Positions 16,117 to 24,969 of a stretch of 45,070 bases of DNA are shown here, piece by piece (position 1 is the first letter of the stretch; every line of letters begins with the position of its first letter). This DNA comes from Colwellia sp. (GTDB taxonomy: Bacteria > Pseudomonadota > Gammaproteobacteria > Enterobacterales > Alteromonadaceae). The stretch covers positions 119,140 through 164,209 of the forward strand of contig JALJPB010000006.1 in the NCBI GenBank assembly GCA_022969175.1. Reading direction: 5' to 3'. Below the pieces are notes generated by a model, which worked only from the letters and a program-made list of their open reading frames with translations, did not search any database and was not told the DNA's origin. The position numbers were made by a program, and so were the translations under genes.

Positions 16117-17828
16117 GTTATGATATTTGTATCGTTGGCAGTGGCGCCGGCGCATCTCCTGTTGCTTATAGCTTAGCTAAAGCAGGCGCAAAAGTTTTAG
16201 TGCTAGAAAAAGGACCATGGTTAACAGAAAAAGAGTTTTATAAAGATGAGTTAGCCATTAGTTTACACAATGTTTATAACCCTAAATTAGCAGATGAACA
16301 ACACGTTATTGAAGAGCAATACGAGCATGATAACGGTGATAATTATTGGCAAGGTGAAGCAACCAGTGAATCTGGTTGGAGTTTCTGGAACGGTACGGTT
16401 GTCGGTGGTTCGTCAAACTTTATGAGTGGTTATTTTCATCGCTTAAAACCCATCGATTTTCGATTGAAATCAGAATTTGGCGCTATTGAAGGTGCAAATG
16501 TTGAAGACTGGCCTATAAGTTACCAAGATCTAGAACCTTATTATGCGCAAGTAGAGCGTGATATTGGGGTCTCAGGTAAAACGGTAGAACACCCAAACCA
16601 AGAGCCACGATCAACAGAATTTATCTATCCGCCTTTGGCAGAACATGCGATTTCAAGCTGGATAGATAAAGCAGCAAAACTTATTGGTTATCATTCAGTA
16701 CCTGTACCTCGGGCTATATTATCCCAACCTGCAATGGGAAGGAAAAGTTGCGAATACTCGGGGTATTGTAGCAGCTATGGTTGTTCATCCGGAGCAAAAG
16801 GCAGTGGGCGAGCGGCGCTATTAAACCATGCAGTAGCTGGTGGAAACTGCACGATAAAAGCTAAATCAAAAGTATATAAAATTGCTACCGACAGCAAAGG
16901 TAAAATATCCGGAATTTTGTATTACGACAGTCGTGGCCGTAAACAAGTGGCAACCGCTAAAATATATGTCGTTGCTTGCCAAGCAATAGAAACCTCTCGT
17001 TTATTGCTCGCGTCTACAGGCGAAAAATTTCCACATGGCTTGGCCAACAATAATGGTCAAGTGGGTAAAAATTTAGTCTTTAGTGCTGGAGGTACCGGCA
17101 GTGGTGATTTTAATTATAACGATTTATCTGAGCAACAAGTAAACGAGCTCAAACAAGTAGGTCCTTTTATTAATCGCTCACTGCAAGATTGGTATCAAAT
17201 TAATGACAAAAATTTTGAGGGTGCAAATAGTAAGGGCATAGCCAAAGGCGGCACTATCGATTTCTTATTTCATCAAAACCCGGTCGCTCGTGCTGGTGGT
17301 AGTCAGTGGGGATCAGATGAAAATGGAAACGATCAATTGGTATGGGGCGAGCAATTAAAGCTAAACCTTAAACAAGAATTTACTACTTATAAAACGCTGA
17401 GGTTCGAAGTATTTAATGACTGGCTGCCAAATGACGACTGTTTTGTTAGCTTAGATGGTGATGTCACCGATAAATGGGGCGACGCAGTTGCTAAAGTACG
17501 TATTGGTTATCATAAACACGACTTAAAAGTAGGCGAATATCTGTCGAAAAAAGCAGAAAAATTATTAACGGCAATGGGCGCTACAAATGTTGCATCGTCG
17601 GTAAGTGGTTATCCGCCATCAAACCTTATGGCTGGTGGTTGTCGTTTTGGCAATGATCCAAAAACATCGGTACTGAATAAGTATTGCCAAGCGCATGAAG
17701 TGGGTAACCTCTTTGTTACTGATGGCTCATTTATGCCAACAGGGGGTAGTGTACCTTACACATTTACTATTTATGCCAATGCTTTTCGTGTCGCAGATCA
17801 TATCAAACAACGGCTACAGTTAAGCTAA
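16113..17828 (+). CDS. GMC-family FAD-dependent dehydrogenase, membrane sugar/alcohol dehydrogenase large subunit
   Basis: 571 residues. An FAD-binding Rossmann motif (GSGAGASPVAYSLAKAGAKV) opens the protein, with GTVVGGSSNFMSGYF as the GMC signature near residue 100. The C-terminus has LFVTDGSFMPTGGSVPYT, the usual GMC FAD and active-site region. Cys213, 219 and 224 lie where FAD-glucose dehydrogenases and related enzymes hold a 3Fe-4S cluster; that parallel is by eye. It has no signal peptide and probably rides the Tat signal of the subunit 3-like partner. No multiheme cytochrome subunit gene is adjacent, so the electron acceptor is unknown. The substrate (a sugar, gluconate or polyol) cannot be deduced. 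Confidence 0.82.
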   Translation: MSYDICIVGSGAGASPVAYSLAKAGAKVLVLEKGPWLTEKEFYKDELAISLHNVYNPKLADEQHVIEEQYEHDNGDNYWQGEATSESGWSFWNGTVVGGSSNFMSGYFHRLKPIDFRLKSEFGAIEGANVEDWPISYQDLEPYYAQVERDIGVSGKTVEHPNQEPRSTEFIYPPLAEHAISSWIDKAAKLIGYHSVPVPRAILSQPAMGRKSCEYSGYCSSYGCSSGAKGSGRAALLNHAVAGGNCTIKAKSKVYKIATDSKGKISGILYYDSRGRKQVATAKIYVVACQAIETSRLLLASTGEKFPHGLANNNGQVGKNLVFSAGGTGSGDFNYNDLSEQQVNELKQVGPFINRSLQDWYQINDKNFEGANSKGIAKGGTIDFLFHQNPVARAGGSQWGSDENGNDQLVWGEQLKLNLKQEFTTYKTLRFEVFNDWLPNDDCFVSLDGDVTDKWGDAVAKVRIGYHKHDLKVGEYLSKKAEKLLTAMGATNVASSVSGYPPSNLMAGGCRFGNDPKTSVLNKYCQAHEVGNLFVTDGSFMPTGGSVPYTFTIYANAFRVADHIKQRLQLS

Positions 17829-17917
17829 AACTGGATACCTTGCCTGTGCTAGGGCATAATCAGCTAAATTTAGATTGTCAGTAACCTCTGTTACTGGCAC
17901 TTAGCTGGAACAAAGTA

Positions 17918-18793
17918 ATGACAAAAAATATGATCCACAGCATGACCGCTTTTTCTCGTGTTGAGGTTAAAGGTGACTGGGGCAACGCGGTTTGGGAAAT
18001 TCGCAGCGTAAATCAACGATTTTTAGAAACTTACTTTCGCCTACCTGAGCAATTTAGAGGGATTGAGCCTGTTTTACGTGAGCGTTTTCGTAAACAGCTT
18101 AATCGTGGCAAAGTGGAATGTAACTTACGTTTTAATGCTAACCCTTCTGCTAAAAGTAAAATAACACTAAACACTGAATTAGCTCAAGAGCTAGTAAACC
18201 ACGCCAATACTATCAGCGCATTAGCTGAAAATAGCAGCTTCAACCCAGTAGAAATAATGCGTTGGCCAGGTGTTATGGAAGCTGAAGAAGCTGACATGGA
18301 TACTATCCAAACTGAGATATTAGTGGGTTTTGATCAAGCGCTTAAAGACTTCATCGAAGCAAGAATTAGCGAAGGCGAAAACTTAAAAGTATTAATTGAA
18401 AAGCGCTTAGACGGTATAGTGGTTGAGTCTGAAAAAGTCACTACTCACATGCCAGAAGTCATTGCATGGCAACGTAAACGAATTACCGATAAATTTACCG
18501 ATGCCAGCATTGAGTTAGACTCAACAAGAGTTGAACAAGAATTAGTACTGCTTGCGCAAAAGATGGACGTAGAAGAAGAGCTAGATCGTCTACAAAGCCA
18601 TGTAAAAGAAACCAGAAACATTCTGAAAAAAGGTGGTGCACAAGGCCGTCGATTAGACTTTATGATGCAAGAATTTAATCGTGAAGCGAATACCTTAGGC
18701 TCTAAATCAATCAATGCAAATATTACCGCTAGCGCAGTTGAGCTTAAAGTGTTGATCGAACAGATGCGTGAGCAGATTGCGAATATAGAATAA
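17918..18793 (+). CDS. yicC: YicC-family endoribonuclease / RNA-decay protein
   Basis: About 291 residues. MIHSMTAFSRVEV at the N-terminus and RRLDFMMQEFNREANTLGSK near the C-terminus are the signature blocks of the YicC family. E. coli YicC has been linked to RNA cleavage and sRNA (RyhB) decay. The start is ATG 17918, or ATG 17933 five codons later, which matches the usual family N-terminus. yicC is normally the direct divergent neighbour of rph. Here a three-gene dehydrogenase module lies between them. The gene ends at a clear terminator. Confidence 0.92.
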   Translation: MTKNMIHSMTAFSRVEVKGDWGNAVWEIRSVNQRFLETYFRLPEQFRGIEPVLRERFRKQLNRGKVECNLRFNANPSAKSKITLNTELAQELVNHANTISALAENSSFNPVEIMRWPGVMEAEEADMDTIQTEILVGFDQALKDFIEARISEGENLKVLIEKRLDGIVVESEKVTTHMPEVIAWQRKRITDKFTDASIELDSTRVEQELVLLAQKMDVEEELDRLQSHVKETRNILKKGGAQGRRLDFMMQEFNREANTLGSKSINANITASAVELKVLIEQMREQIANIE

Positions 18794-18816
18794 TATCCAG
18801 CTGAGTTATATTCATT

Positions 18817-18845
18817 AAAAAGTCATAGCAAGCTATGGCTTTTTT
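18817..18845 (+). terminator. Rho-independent terminator after yicC
   Basis: A stem containing CATAGC/GCTATG with a two-base AA centre, extended by A/T pairs (AAAAAGTCATAGC with GCTATGGCTTTTT, one mismatch), is followed by T residues. It lies 24 bases after the yicC stop. Confidence 0.8.
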
Positions 18846-18930
18846 ATCAGTAAATAAATGATTTGTCATAGTAAAAATACATATTGCTTGATATAACATC
18901 CCGAGAGTTATTTATAAGGAAGTTTTGCAA

Positions 18931-19590
18931 ATGATCACACTATCCACCGAACAATGCCGAATTATTGGTGTAATGCTAGAAAAAGAAACGACAACACCAG
19001 AGCAATATCCACTTTCTTTAAATGGTATTACCATCGGCTGCAATCAAAAAAGTAACCGTGAACCCGTAACCTCATTCTCTGAAACCGACGTGCAAAACGT
19101 CATTGACGAATTGGTCGAAATGAACCTATTAATGGTAGATCACAAAGCTTCCTCCCGAGTAAATAAATACTTTCATCGTTTTTATAATACTGAGTTTGGC
19201 GATTTGAAATTTACAGCTCAGCAAAGAGCTATTATTTGTGTGCTATTTTTAAGAGGGCCTCAAACGCCTGGTGAATTAAGAACCCGCACAAATCGATTGG
19301 CTGACTTTATTGATGTCGGTGAAGTTGAAGCAACTTTGAATCAATTACAAAACTTAAACGGCCAAGTATTGGTTAAAAAGTTAGCACGAGAACCTGGCAA
19401 ACGTGAATCGCGTTACGTTCATTTATTTTCAGGTCACGATGAAACTAGCTTAGTTGAATCTAACAATACTAACATTGACGAAATACTAGCTGAAAATAAC
19501 GTTCAATTAGCCTCTAGGGTAACGGAACTAGAGAAACAAGTTGAACTATTGACAGAGCAAGTCTCTTGTTTAACTGAGTTATTAAAGTAA
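18931..19590 (+). CDS. yceH: YceH-family protein (UPF0502/DUF480)
   Basis: 219 residues, built from two winged-helix-like halves, with the family signatures LSLNGITIGCNQKSNREPV and LRGPQTPGELRTRTNRLADF. A coiled-coil tail (about 185-219, VTELEKQVELLTEQV) ends the protein. The family is widespread in gammaproteobacteria; its function is not established, and DNA binding is only inferred from fold. The start is ATG 18931 with AAGGA upstream; a TTG two codons earlier is less likely. It is transcribed alone, just before the anhydrogalactose locus. Confidence 0.9.
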   Translation: MITLSTEQCRIIGVMLEKETTTPEQYPLSLNGITIGCNQKSNREPVTSFSETDVQNVIDELVEMNLLMVDHKASSRVNKYFHRFYNTEFGDLKFTAQQRAIICVLFLRGPQTPGELRTRTNRLADFIDVGEVEATLNQLQNLNGQVLVKKLAREPGKRESRYVHLFSGHDETSLVESNNTNIDEILAENNVQLASRVTELEKQVELLTEQVSCLTELLK

Positions 19591-19751
19591 TTGAAGAATG
19601 ATTTAATTCTTAAGTAGATCCAATACAGATATAAATTGTATATTTAGTTTATAGAATCCAAATTAATCGATTATTTAGTCAGCCTCTGCAAGTAGCCAAG
19701 AAAACATTTAAATAGTCGAAAATTAATTTACCAATTTAGCAGCAGCATGAA

Positions 19752-19791
19752 GATTAATTGTTACCTTATTTGTGAGGGGTAACAATTAATC
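19752..19791. repeat. Perfect 14-bp inverted repeat downstream of the first GH117 gene
   Basis: GATTAATTGTTACC and GGTAACAATTAATC pair perfectly across a 12-base loop, 20 bases beyond the GH117 stop on the minus strand. There is no T-tract on either side, so it may be an mRNA-stabilising or factor-assisted stop hairpin. Each arm also contains the ATTGTTA half of the proposed operator palindrome. Confidence 0.6.
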
Positions 19792-19810
19792 AATTTGATG
19801 TTTAACTTTC

Positions 19811-20920
19811 TTAGCAAACTTGTTTTTTTTGAAATAAATTTTCTCTAGTGATGCCAAAACGTTCAGGCTCTTTCATCACATCTCTTATCGAGCTGTAATG
19901 CGGAAAGCCATGCCAACCTAAGTCTTTTTCTCCATGACGAGTTAAATCGCAAGTAAAGCCGACTAAAAAAGACCAATCTGAAGCGCCGTAATGTGCAAGA
20001 CCCCATGAAAATCCTTGGCCATCACCATTATCTAAAAATTTATCTGGTATGAATGCACCTCCAGCGGGTGGGATATCTTCAAGCGTGGTGACAATTTCAA
20101 AGTCTACGCCATTTTCAGAATATTGAATGGTTCCTTTTTCGGGACCTGCCCAATCGACGATTGCTGCCATGCCGGTTTTCCACGGAAATATCCAAGTTTC
20201 ATGGCCACTATTAGAAACCGGATTGGCTTGATGCTTAACGTAGGGTCCTTCAGGGTGATCAGCGATAGCCAGCCCCCACTTGGAGTCAGTGAACATTTTT
20301 TCACCGATGGCATGTCCCTTATAATATAAGTAAAATTTCCCATTAAACTTAATGATGCCGGGATCATGAATAGCGCCACTATCCCATGAACCAAGCTCTA
20401 AGGCGGCTCCCCAATTAGAGTCTCCATGTTCTGTAGGGTTAATAAGTTTACCATCACGGCAAGGCTCTAAAATAGGCTCTGCTAATTTTGTCCATGGCCC
20501 ATCAGGACTTACAGCCGTTGCCATACCTACGACATTTAGCGGGTCATTATTTTGTTTAGCCTGATAGCATAAATAATATTTATCGCCGGCGACTAATATT
20601 TCAGTGGTAAAAACACTGTATTCGTCCCATGAGCCTTTTGCTCCTCTTTTCACCGCAGGACCTTGCTCTTGCCAAGCAATACCGTCATCACTTGTTGCAT
20701 ACCAAATATCGGCATTTAACCAACTTGATTGTTGGCATTGATTGCGGGTATACCAAATATAATACTTTCCATTAACTTTGATTATAGTACTAGGGTCACG
20801 ACGGTTTATGCCTTTCTCATACCCTAACCCTGTTACAGGCTGATAACGAAATCGGGTATATAATTCATTTTCACTATCATCCATTTGATGACGTTGCATT
20901 GCTGCACTTAACTTAGTCAC
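19811..20920 (-). CDS. GH117-family alpha-1,3-(3,6-anhydro-L-galactosidase), copy 1
   Basis: 369 residues, no signal peptide, so cytoplasmic. It reads as a five-bladed beta-propeller with the GH117 motifs: NRRDPS (D42), AIHDPG (D186) and NSGHETW (H240-E241). Their spacing fits the catalytic and metal-site residues reported for characterised GH117 enzymes, where a histidine is the unusual proposed acid. GH117 removes AHG from the non-reducing end of neoagaro-oligosaccharides, giving AHG and galactose or shorter chains. The start is GTG 20920 with GGAG six bases upstream. It is 74 bases downstream of the symporter gene, so the two probably share an mRNA: import then cleavage. Exact linkage preference is not readable. 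Confidence 0.88.
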   Translation of the reverse strand: MTKLSAAMQRHQMDDSENELYTRFRYQPVTGLGYEKGINRRDPSTIIKVNGKYYIWYTRNQCQQSSWLNADIWYATSDDGIAWQEQGPAVKRGAKGSWDEYSVFTTEILVAGDKYYLCYQAKQNNDPLNVVGMATAVSPDGPWTKLAEPILEPCRDGKLINPTEHGDSNWGAALELGSWDSGAIHDPGIIKFNGKFYLYYKGHAIGEKMFTDSKWGLAIADHPEGPYVKHQANPVSNSGHETWIFPWKTGMAAIVDWAGPEKGTIQYSENGVDFEIVTTLEDIPPAGGAFIPDKFLDNGDGQGFSWGLAHYGASDWSFLVGFTCDLTRHGEKDLGWHGFPHYSSIRDVMKEPERFGITRENLFQKKQVC

Positions 20921-20994
20921 TGTTTACTCCGAAAATTAACTCAACTAATTAGCTCTAAAGATGGCTAAAATTTTTAAAAATGGGGATTTAATAA

Positions 20995-22383
20995 TTAACC
21001 ATAAAGTTGTAAACGAATTTCTTCACGTTTTGTTTGATCAAGTTGGTAAAACATCATAATAATGCCGGCAACAATAAACAGAATTCCCGGTAAAAATGTA
21101 CTGATGAAATTAATACTTTCTACAACTGCCGTGTTTTGTAGTTCATTTGCTGCCTCGTAACCCGTGGTGCCTAATACCCATAAGGATACAGCGCCACCAA
21201 CACCTAAACCAACCTTCAAGGTAAATAGAAATAAAGCAAAGAATAGCCCTGACTGATTTTTGCCCGTTATCGTTTGATGATAATCAACAACATCACTGAG
21301 CATGCTCCATATTAATGGCACCATACTTAATGACAAAAAAGAAGTAATAACACCGAGAGACATGATTGAGATAAAAGCGGTACCGGGTAGCCAATAAGGA
21401 ATAGCGCTCAATAGGCCACAAATAAACATTAATATTTTATAGGCGCGTACTTTATCAAATCGGGTCCACATAATAGCAGATAGAGCGGCACCTAAAGTTG
21501 CGCCAATAGTGCCCAAAGTCATAAACAGTGTCAGGTGCTCTCGCGCGTCGGTCATTACATGATTGACGTAATAGACTGCCGTGGTCCCTTTTAATGTTAA
21601 GGTAATAAAAAATATTATATTCGCGATGAATAGGATAACTAATTGACGATTAGAAAATGCCTGTTTGATATCCACCACTAAACTCTTAAGACCTTGATCA
21701 TTGGCACTTAATTCTTCTGGTTGATAACGCTCCTTTACCGTAAAAAAACAATAATATAGGCAGATTATTATTAACAGACTAAAGACCGCTGCCGTTATAA
21801 AGAAACCATATTGTTGATCGCCATCACCAAAAAAGTCGACAAGATGCAAGGTGGTGAAAGAGACAAAAACCGATGCCAGCATGCCTAAGCCAAAACGATA
21901 AGACTGCAATAAGGTACGTTCATCTGAGTCTCTACTTAAAAATCCAGCCATCGCGGAAAACGGCACATTAACTAAAGTATAAGTTAAAGTAAGCAAGCCA
22001 TAGCTCACATAAGCATAGATAAGCTTACCAGTTTCATCTAAATCAGGCACATAAAACAACATAGTAAATGAAACAGCTAAGGGGATAGTGCCAAATAAGA
22101 TGAATGGCCGGCAACTACCATATTTAGTACGAGTTCTATCAACCCAGAAGCCAACCAGAGGGTCAGTAATGGCATCAAATATTCTTAATACCAAATACAT
22201 GGTGCCGACATGAGTCGGATGTAGACCATAAATGTCGGTGTAAAAATAGGCTAACCACATCCCAAGCATATGCCAAACAATATTATTGCCAAAATCACCC
22301 ATGCCATAGTTGAATTTGGTAGTTCTTGGCAAGTTAACTGTATAAGATTCCGTGGGTGTTACCACTTCAGTGCATGTTGTCAT
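20995..22383 (-). CDS. GPH-family sugar:cation symporter (MFS superfamily)
   Basis: 462 residues and 12 predicted membrane helices. The opening KFNYGMGDFGNNIVWHML and the DAITDPLVGFWVDRTRTKYG loop are typical of glycoside-pentoside-hexuronide:cation symporters (MelB/LacS/XylP type), which take up sugars with Na+ or H+. In this setting the likely cargo is neoagarobiose or AHG. The start is ATG 22383 behind GAGG. It lies between the lipoprotein gene (203 bases upstream) and GH117 copy 1, all on the minus strand. A copy of the operator palindrome lies 55 bases upstream of the start. Confidence 0.88.
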   Translation of the reverse strand: MTTCTEVVTPTESYTVNLPRTTKFNYGMGDFGNNIVWHMLGMWLAYFYTDIYGLHPTHVGTMYLVLRIFDAITDPLVGFWVDRTRTKYGSCRPFILFGTIPLAVSFTMLFYVPDLDETGKLIYAYVSYGLLTLTYTLVNVPFSAMAGFLSRDSDERTLLQSYRFGLGMLASVFVSFTTLHLVDFFGDGDQQYGFFITAAVFSLLIIICLYYCFFTVKERYQPEELSANDQGLKSLVVDIKQAFSNRQLVILFIANIIFFITLTLKGTTAVYYVNHVMTDAREHLTLFMTLGTIGATLGAALSAIMWTRFDKVRAYKILMFICGLLSAIPYWLPGTAFISIMSLGVITSFLSLSMVPLIWSMLSDVVDYHQTITGKNQSGLFFALFLFTLKVGLGVGGAVSLWVLGTTGYEAANELQNTAVVESINFISTFLPGILFIVAGIIMMFYQLDQTKREEIRLQLYG

Positions 22384-22437
22384 TGTTGTTTTAACCTCAG
22401 ATTGGAATAGCTCAAATGCTTAACTCCAAATATAAAT

Positions 22438-22449
22438 ATTGTTAACAAT
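22438..22449. promoter_or_regulatory. Operator-like palindrome upstream of the symporter gene
   Basis: A perfect copy of ATTGTTAACAAT. On the minus strand it falls between a TTGTAA and a TATATT hexamer, so binding here could block a promoter for the symporter-GH117 pair. A degenerate second site, AAGTTAACAGTT, is centred near 22465. Confidence 0.65.
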
Positions 22450-22586
22450 TTACAAATTAAGTTAACAGTTGAGAAAACCGCTGTAAACTGTTTTTTATCT
22501 AAAACGCGATTAATCTGACTTTGGGTTGGTCCTACCGAATAACTTATTGCTGTTTACTCGGGTAAATTCTCCTGCCAATAAAATGG

Positions 22587-24626
22587 TTAAGGTGAACAAA
22601 TTTCAGGGGTTTCCTCACATGGAAAGCCAGCTTTGGTATATAGCTCAATTAATCCCCAGCTTGTTAATGTTGGTATCTTCACACGGGTTATGCCATTTGC
22701 GTAACTTATGTCTAAGTGAATGGGGTCTTGGCCTGCTTGACTATATGTAGCGCCAACAAAGCCAGCATCAACCTCTGAAAATATACTGTTGTTAATGGTT
22801 ATGGTTAAATTTCTTTTTGGCTTCAGGCGAGCAGTTGTTGCATTATAGTCTCTGTTGACCAAATGCATAATGCGAGGGGCATTGTCCATTGTGGCATTTA
22901 GGTCTACATTTTCTCTAGGAGATAACGCAACCTGTGCAACATCAACGGATATTTCTATTGGAAATAAACCAGCAGTTGACGAGGTATCTGACCAATTTAC
23001 AACTTTATTGTTATAAGTATCCAGTTTTGTTGTTTGTGCGTGGCTAAGTGACGTGCCGTTAAAGTCAGTTTTTACGATAACTGTAAAATTGTCCATGGCA
23101 TTACTTTGATCGCTATCGGTTAAATATTTTGGCCACCAGTTATCACCTGCGACTAATAGCTTATAAGGAATATTTTGCTCCATTAGCCCTGTTGCTGCAG
23201 CAAACACATCTAACTTATCGTACTGATTTTCACGATAGGCTTGGTGGCTATAGACTAAACCAACGTTAGCGACTGTTTCAAAGCCATTAAACATGAAAGA
23301 CTTTTGGTTTATCCAAGCATAAATATAATCATAATCTCCTATTGCTGGATCGTAATAACGTTGTAATTCTCCTTGATAAGCCCACATGTGTTCAGGTGCC
23401 ATAAAAATAGCACCATTAGCATAAGCCTGCGCTATCCAAGACCGCACTAAATCAACGGCTTCTGGGTTATCAATCATATAATTCCAATCAGGGTAAGGTA
23501 ATGCGGTTAAAGCTAACGGTTTATTAATGGCTTCTGCTAGTTTGTACATCAACATTACGTCACCATTAACTTGCTGTTCGGTGGCACGGTGATTAAACTC
23601 TTGAACATAGAAATCAAATTCATCATTAAAGGGCATTCTGATCCCGTTCCAATACGGATCAAATATTGGCGAACTGGTTCCCACTTCAATATAGCCAATA
23701 CCTTCTTTATAGGGATATCCTTTAGCCTTAGCTACTTCATCTGTGAACTGAACTAATTCCGCTAAATAGCTGTTGTTCCAATTTTGCAAAAAATGGCGGT
23801 ATTCATTGTTTAACGGGATGTTGTTGGCAATATTGGTTGTTTCAGCCTCATATTGCATTGCGTTATATCCAGCTGCTTTTAAAAACTCACCATAATGAAA
23901 TGTTGATATATTAGTAATGCCGAGAGTTGTTAACTCTTCATTATTATAGTTTTCTGCCAGCCAACTATTGAAATTGGCCATGCAATGTTTACTAAAGTCA
24001 CCACCTAAATAATATTGTGCTGGATTGGAGTGTTGTGAATCAAACAAGATAGCATCGACTCTATTGAGCGCATTTTCATTATCATAAAAAGCAACATCTT
24101 GAATTTGCCATTCAATATATTCGCGAAACAACGGATGGTGGGTTGAGAAAAAATAATGGCCTGGAAACCATTTTATCTCTAGGTTTGAGCCATCGAGTCG
24201 TTTTACCATTGCTTGTTCAAAAGTTTGAGGGTATTTTGAAGTCATGCCATTCCAAATAACATCCCATTCTATTCGTGAAATCCAGTCTACATCAGCATGT
24301 TCATGATTAATGGTGTCTGTTACATAACTATTCATAGTTGTTGTAAAATTGTTTTGAAAATCAAAATTAGCGAAAGTAGGTGGTAAGAATCCCCACATAG
24401 TGGCATCAACATGATAATCAACATATTTGCCATGATATTCATTTGCTATTTCATCTCTGAGAGGTTGAGTGAAGAAAACACTAGAATTTTTAATAAAGGA
24501 TTTAGCTTTGATTATTACCAGCGTTTCTTTTTCAATAGATGGCTTTTCAGGTTTATTTTTTACTTGTTCACCACAAGCGAGTAATAGCCAAATGATAGCG
24601 GTATAAACCAGTTGTCTTGTTTTCAC
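22587..24626 (-). CDS. Surface lipoprotein, GH42-like glycoside hydrolase of uncertain family
   Basis: 679 residues with a lipoprotein signal (LLLACG, Cys18). About residues 45-450 look like a clan GH-A TIM barrel: HYFFSTHHPLFREYI, then RVDAILFDSQ and HCMANFNSWLAENY, which resembles the C-x-F-W-Y block after strand 4 of GH42 beta-galactosidases. About 450-520 resembles the GATase-like domain of GH42 (VGLVYSHQAYREN...GLMEQNIPYKLL), then a beta-sandwich tail. The canonical GH42 Asn-Glu acid/base position appears to be D196-S-Q instead, so the family and chemistry are unclear. E314 and E412 are other candidates. The start is GTG 24626 with AAGGGC upstream. It is divergent from the TonB receptor, so it probably acts on agar-derived chains at the cell surface or in the periplasm. 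Confidence 0.65.
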   Translation of the reverse strand: MKTRQLVYTAIIWLLLACGEQVKNKPEKPSIEKETLVIIKAKSFIKNSSVFFTQPLRDEIANEYHGKYVDYHVDATMWGFLPPTFANFDFQNNFTTTMNSYVTDTINHEHADVDWISRIEWDVIWNGMTSKYPQTFEQAMVKRLDGSNLEIKWFPGHYFFSTHHPLFREYIEWQIQDVAFYDNENALNRVDAILFDSQHSNPAQYYLGGDFSKHCMANFNSWLAENYNNEELTTLGITNISTFHYGEFLKAAGYNAMQYEAETTNIANNIPLNNEYRHFLQNWNNSYLAELVQFTDEVAKAKGYPYKEGIGYIEVGTSSPIFDPYWNGIRMPFNDEFDFYVQEFNHRATEQQVNGDVMLMYKLAEAINKPLALTALPYPDWNYMIDNPEAVDLVRSWIAQAYANGAIFMAPEHMWAYQGELQRYYDPAIGDYDYIYAWINQKSFMFNGFETVANVGLVYSHQAYRENQYDKLDVFAAATGLMEQNIPYKLLVAGDNWWPKYLTDSDQSNAMDNFTVIVKTDFNGTSLSHAQTTKLDTYNNKVVNWSDTSSTAGLFPIEISVDVAQVALSPRENVDLNATMDNAPRIMHLVNRDYNATTARLKPKRNLTITINNSIFSEVDAGFVGATYSQAGQDPIHLDISYANGITRVKIPTLTSWGLIELYTKAGFPCEETPEICSP

Positions 24627-24829
24627 TTTTTTGCCCTTACTCTTAGTTTATAAATATAGCCAATTCACCTTAAGATGTTCTGACACATTTACCTTGAAAT
24701 AAAATGGATACATCAGCTAAGGCTAACTTTAATCATGAACCTAGTATCAAGGTAAAATTATCGATTTTTGTTGAAGGTCATTGCCAATATATTAAATCGA
24801 CCTAATTATTTTTTGCATACCCAAGATTG

Positions 24830-24841
24830 ATTGTCAACAAT
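24830..24841. promoter_or_regulatory. Operator-like palindrome, lipoprotein side
   Basis: ATTGTCAACAAT, one base from the perfect palindrome and the exact reverse complement of the 24910 copy. On the minus strand it contains TTGACA, a consensus -35, so it may overlap the promoter of the lipoprotein gene 204 bases away. Confidence 0.6.
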
Positions 24842-24909
24842 AAACAATCAAAACGGTTGGATTAAAATATTGATTTAGCAAAGGGTAGTTACGAAAATAA
24901 ATTATGTAA

Positions 24910-24921
24910 ATTGTTGACAAT
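24910..24921. promoter_or_regulatory. Operator-like palindrome overlapping the TonB receptor -35
   Basis: ATTGTTGACAAT. Its right half contains the TTGACA (24914-24919) of the predicted receptor promoter, so a bound regulator would exclude RNA polymerase. Confidence 0.65.
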
Positions 24922-24942
24922 AATAAAGTGAGAGGTTATAAA
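24914..24942 (+). promoter_or_regulatory. Predicted sigma-70 promoter of the TonB receptor gene
   Basis: TTGACA (24914-24919), 17-base spacer, TATAAA (24937-24942). The -35 is inside an operator copy and a second operator (24958) lies at about +10. A second candidate is TTGACA 24991-24996 with TAATAT 25015-25020 (spacer 18). Confidence 0.65.
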
Positions 24943-24957
24943 CTAAACAGCATCTCT

Positions 24958-24969
24958 ATTGTTAACAAT
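24958..24969. promoter_or_regulatory. Operator-like palindrome downstream of the receptor -10
   Basis: A perfect ATTGTTAACAAT centred 53 bases downstream of the 24910 site's first base, or about five helical turns from it. The spacing could allow cooperative or looped binding. Confidence 0.65.
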
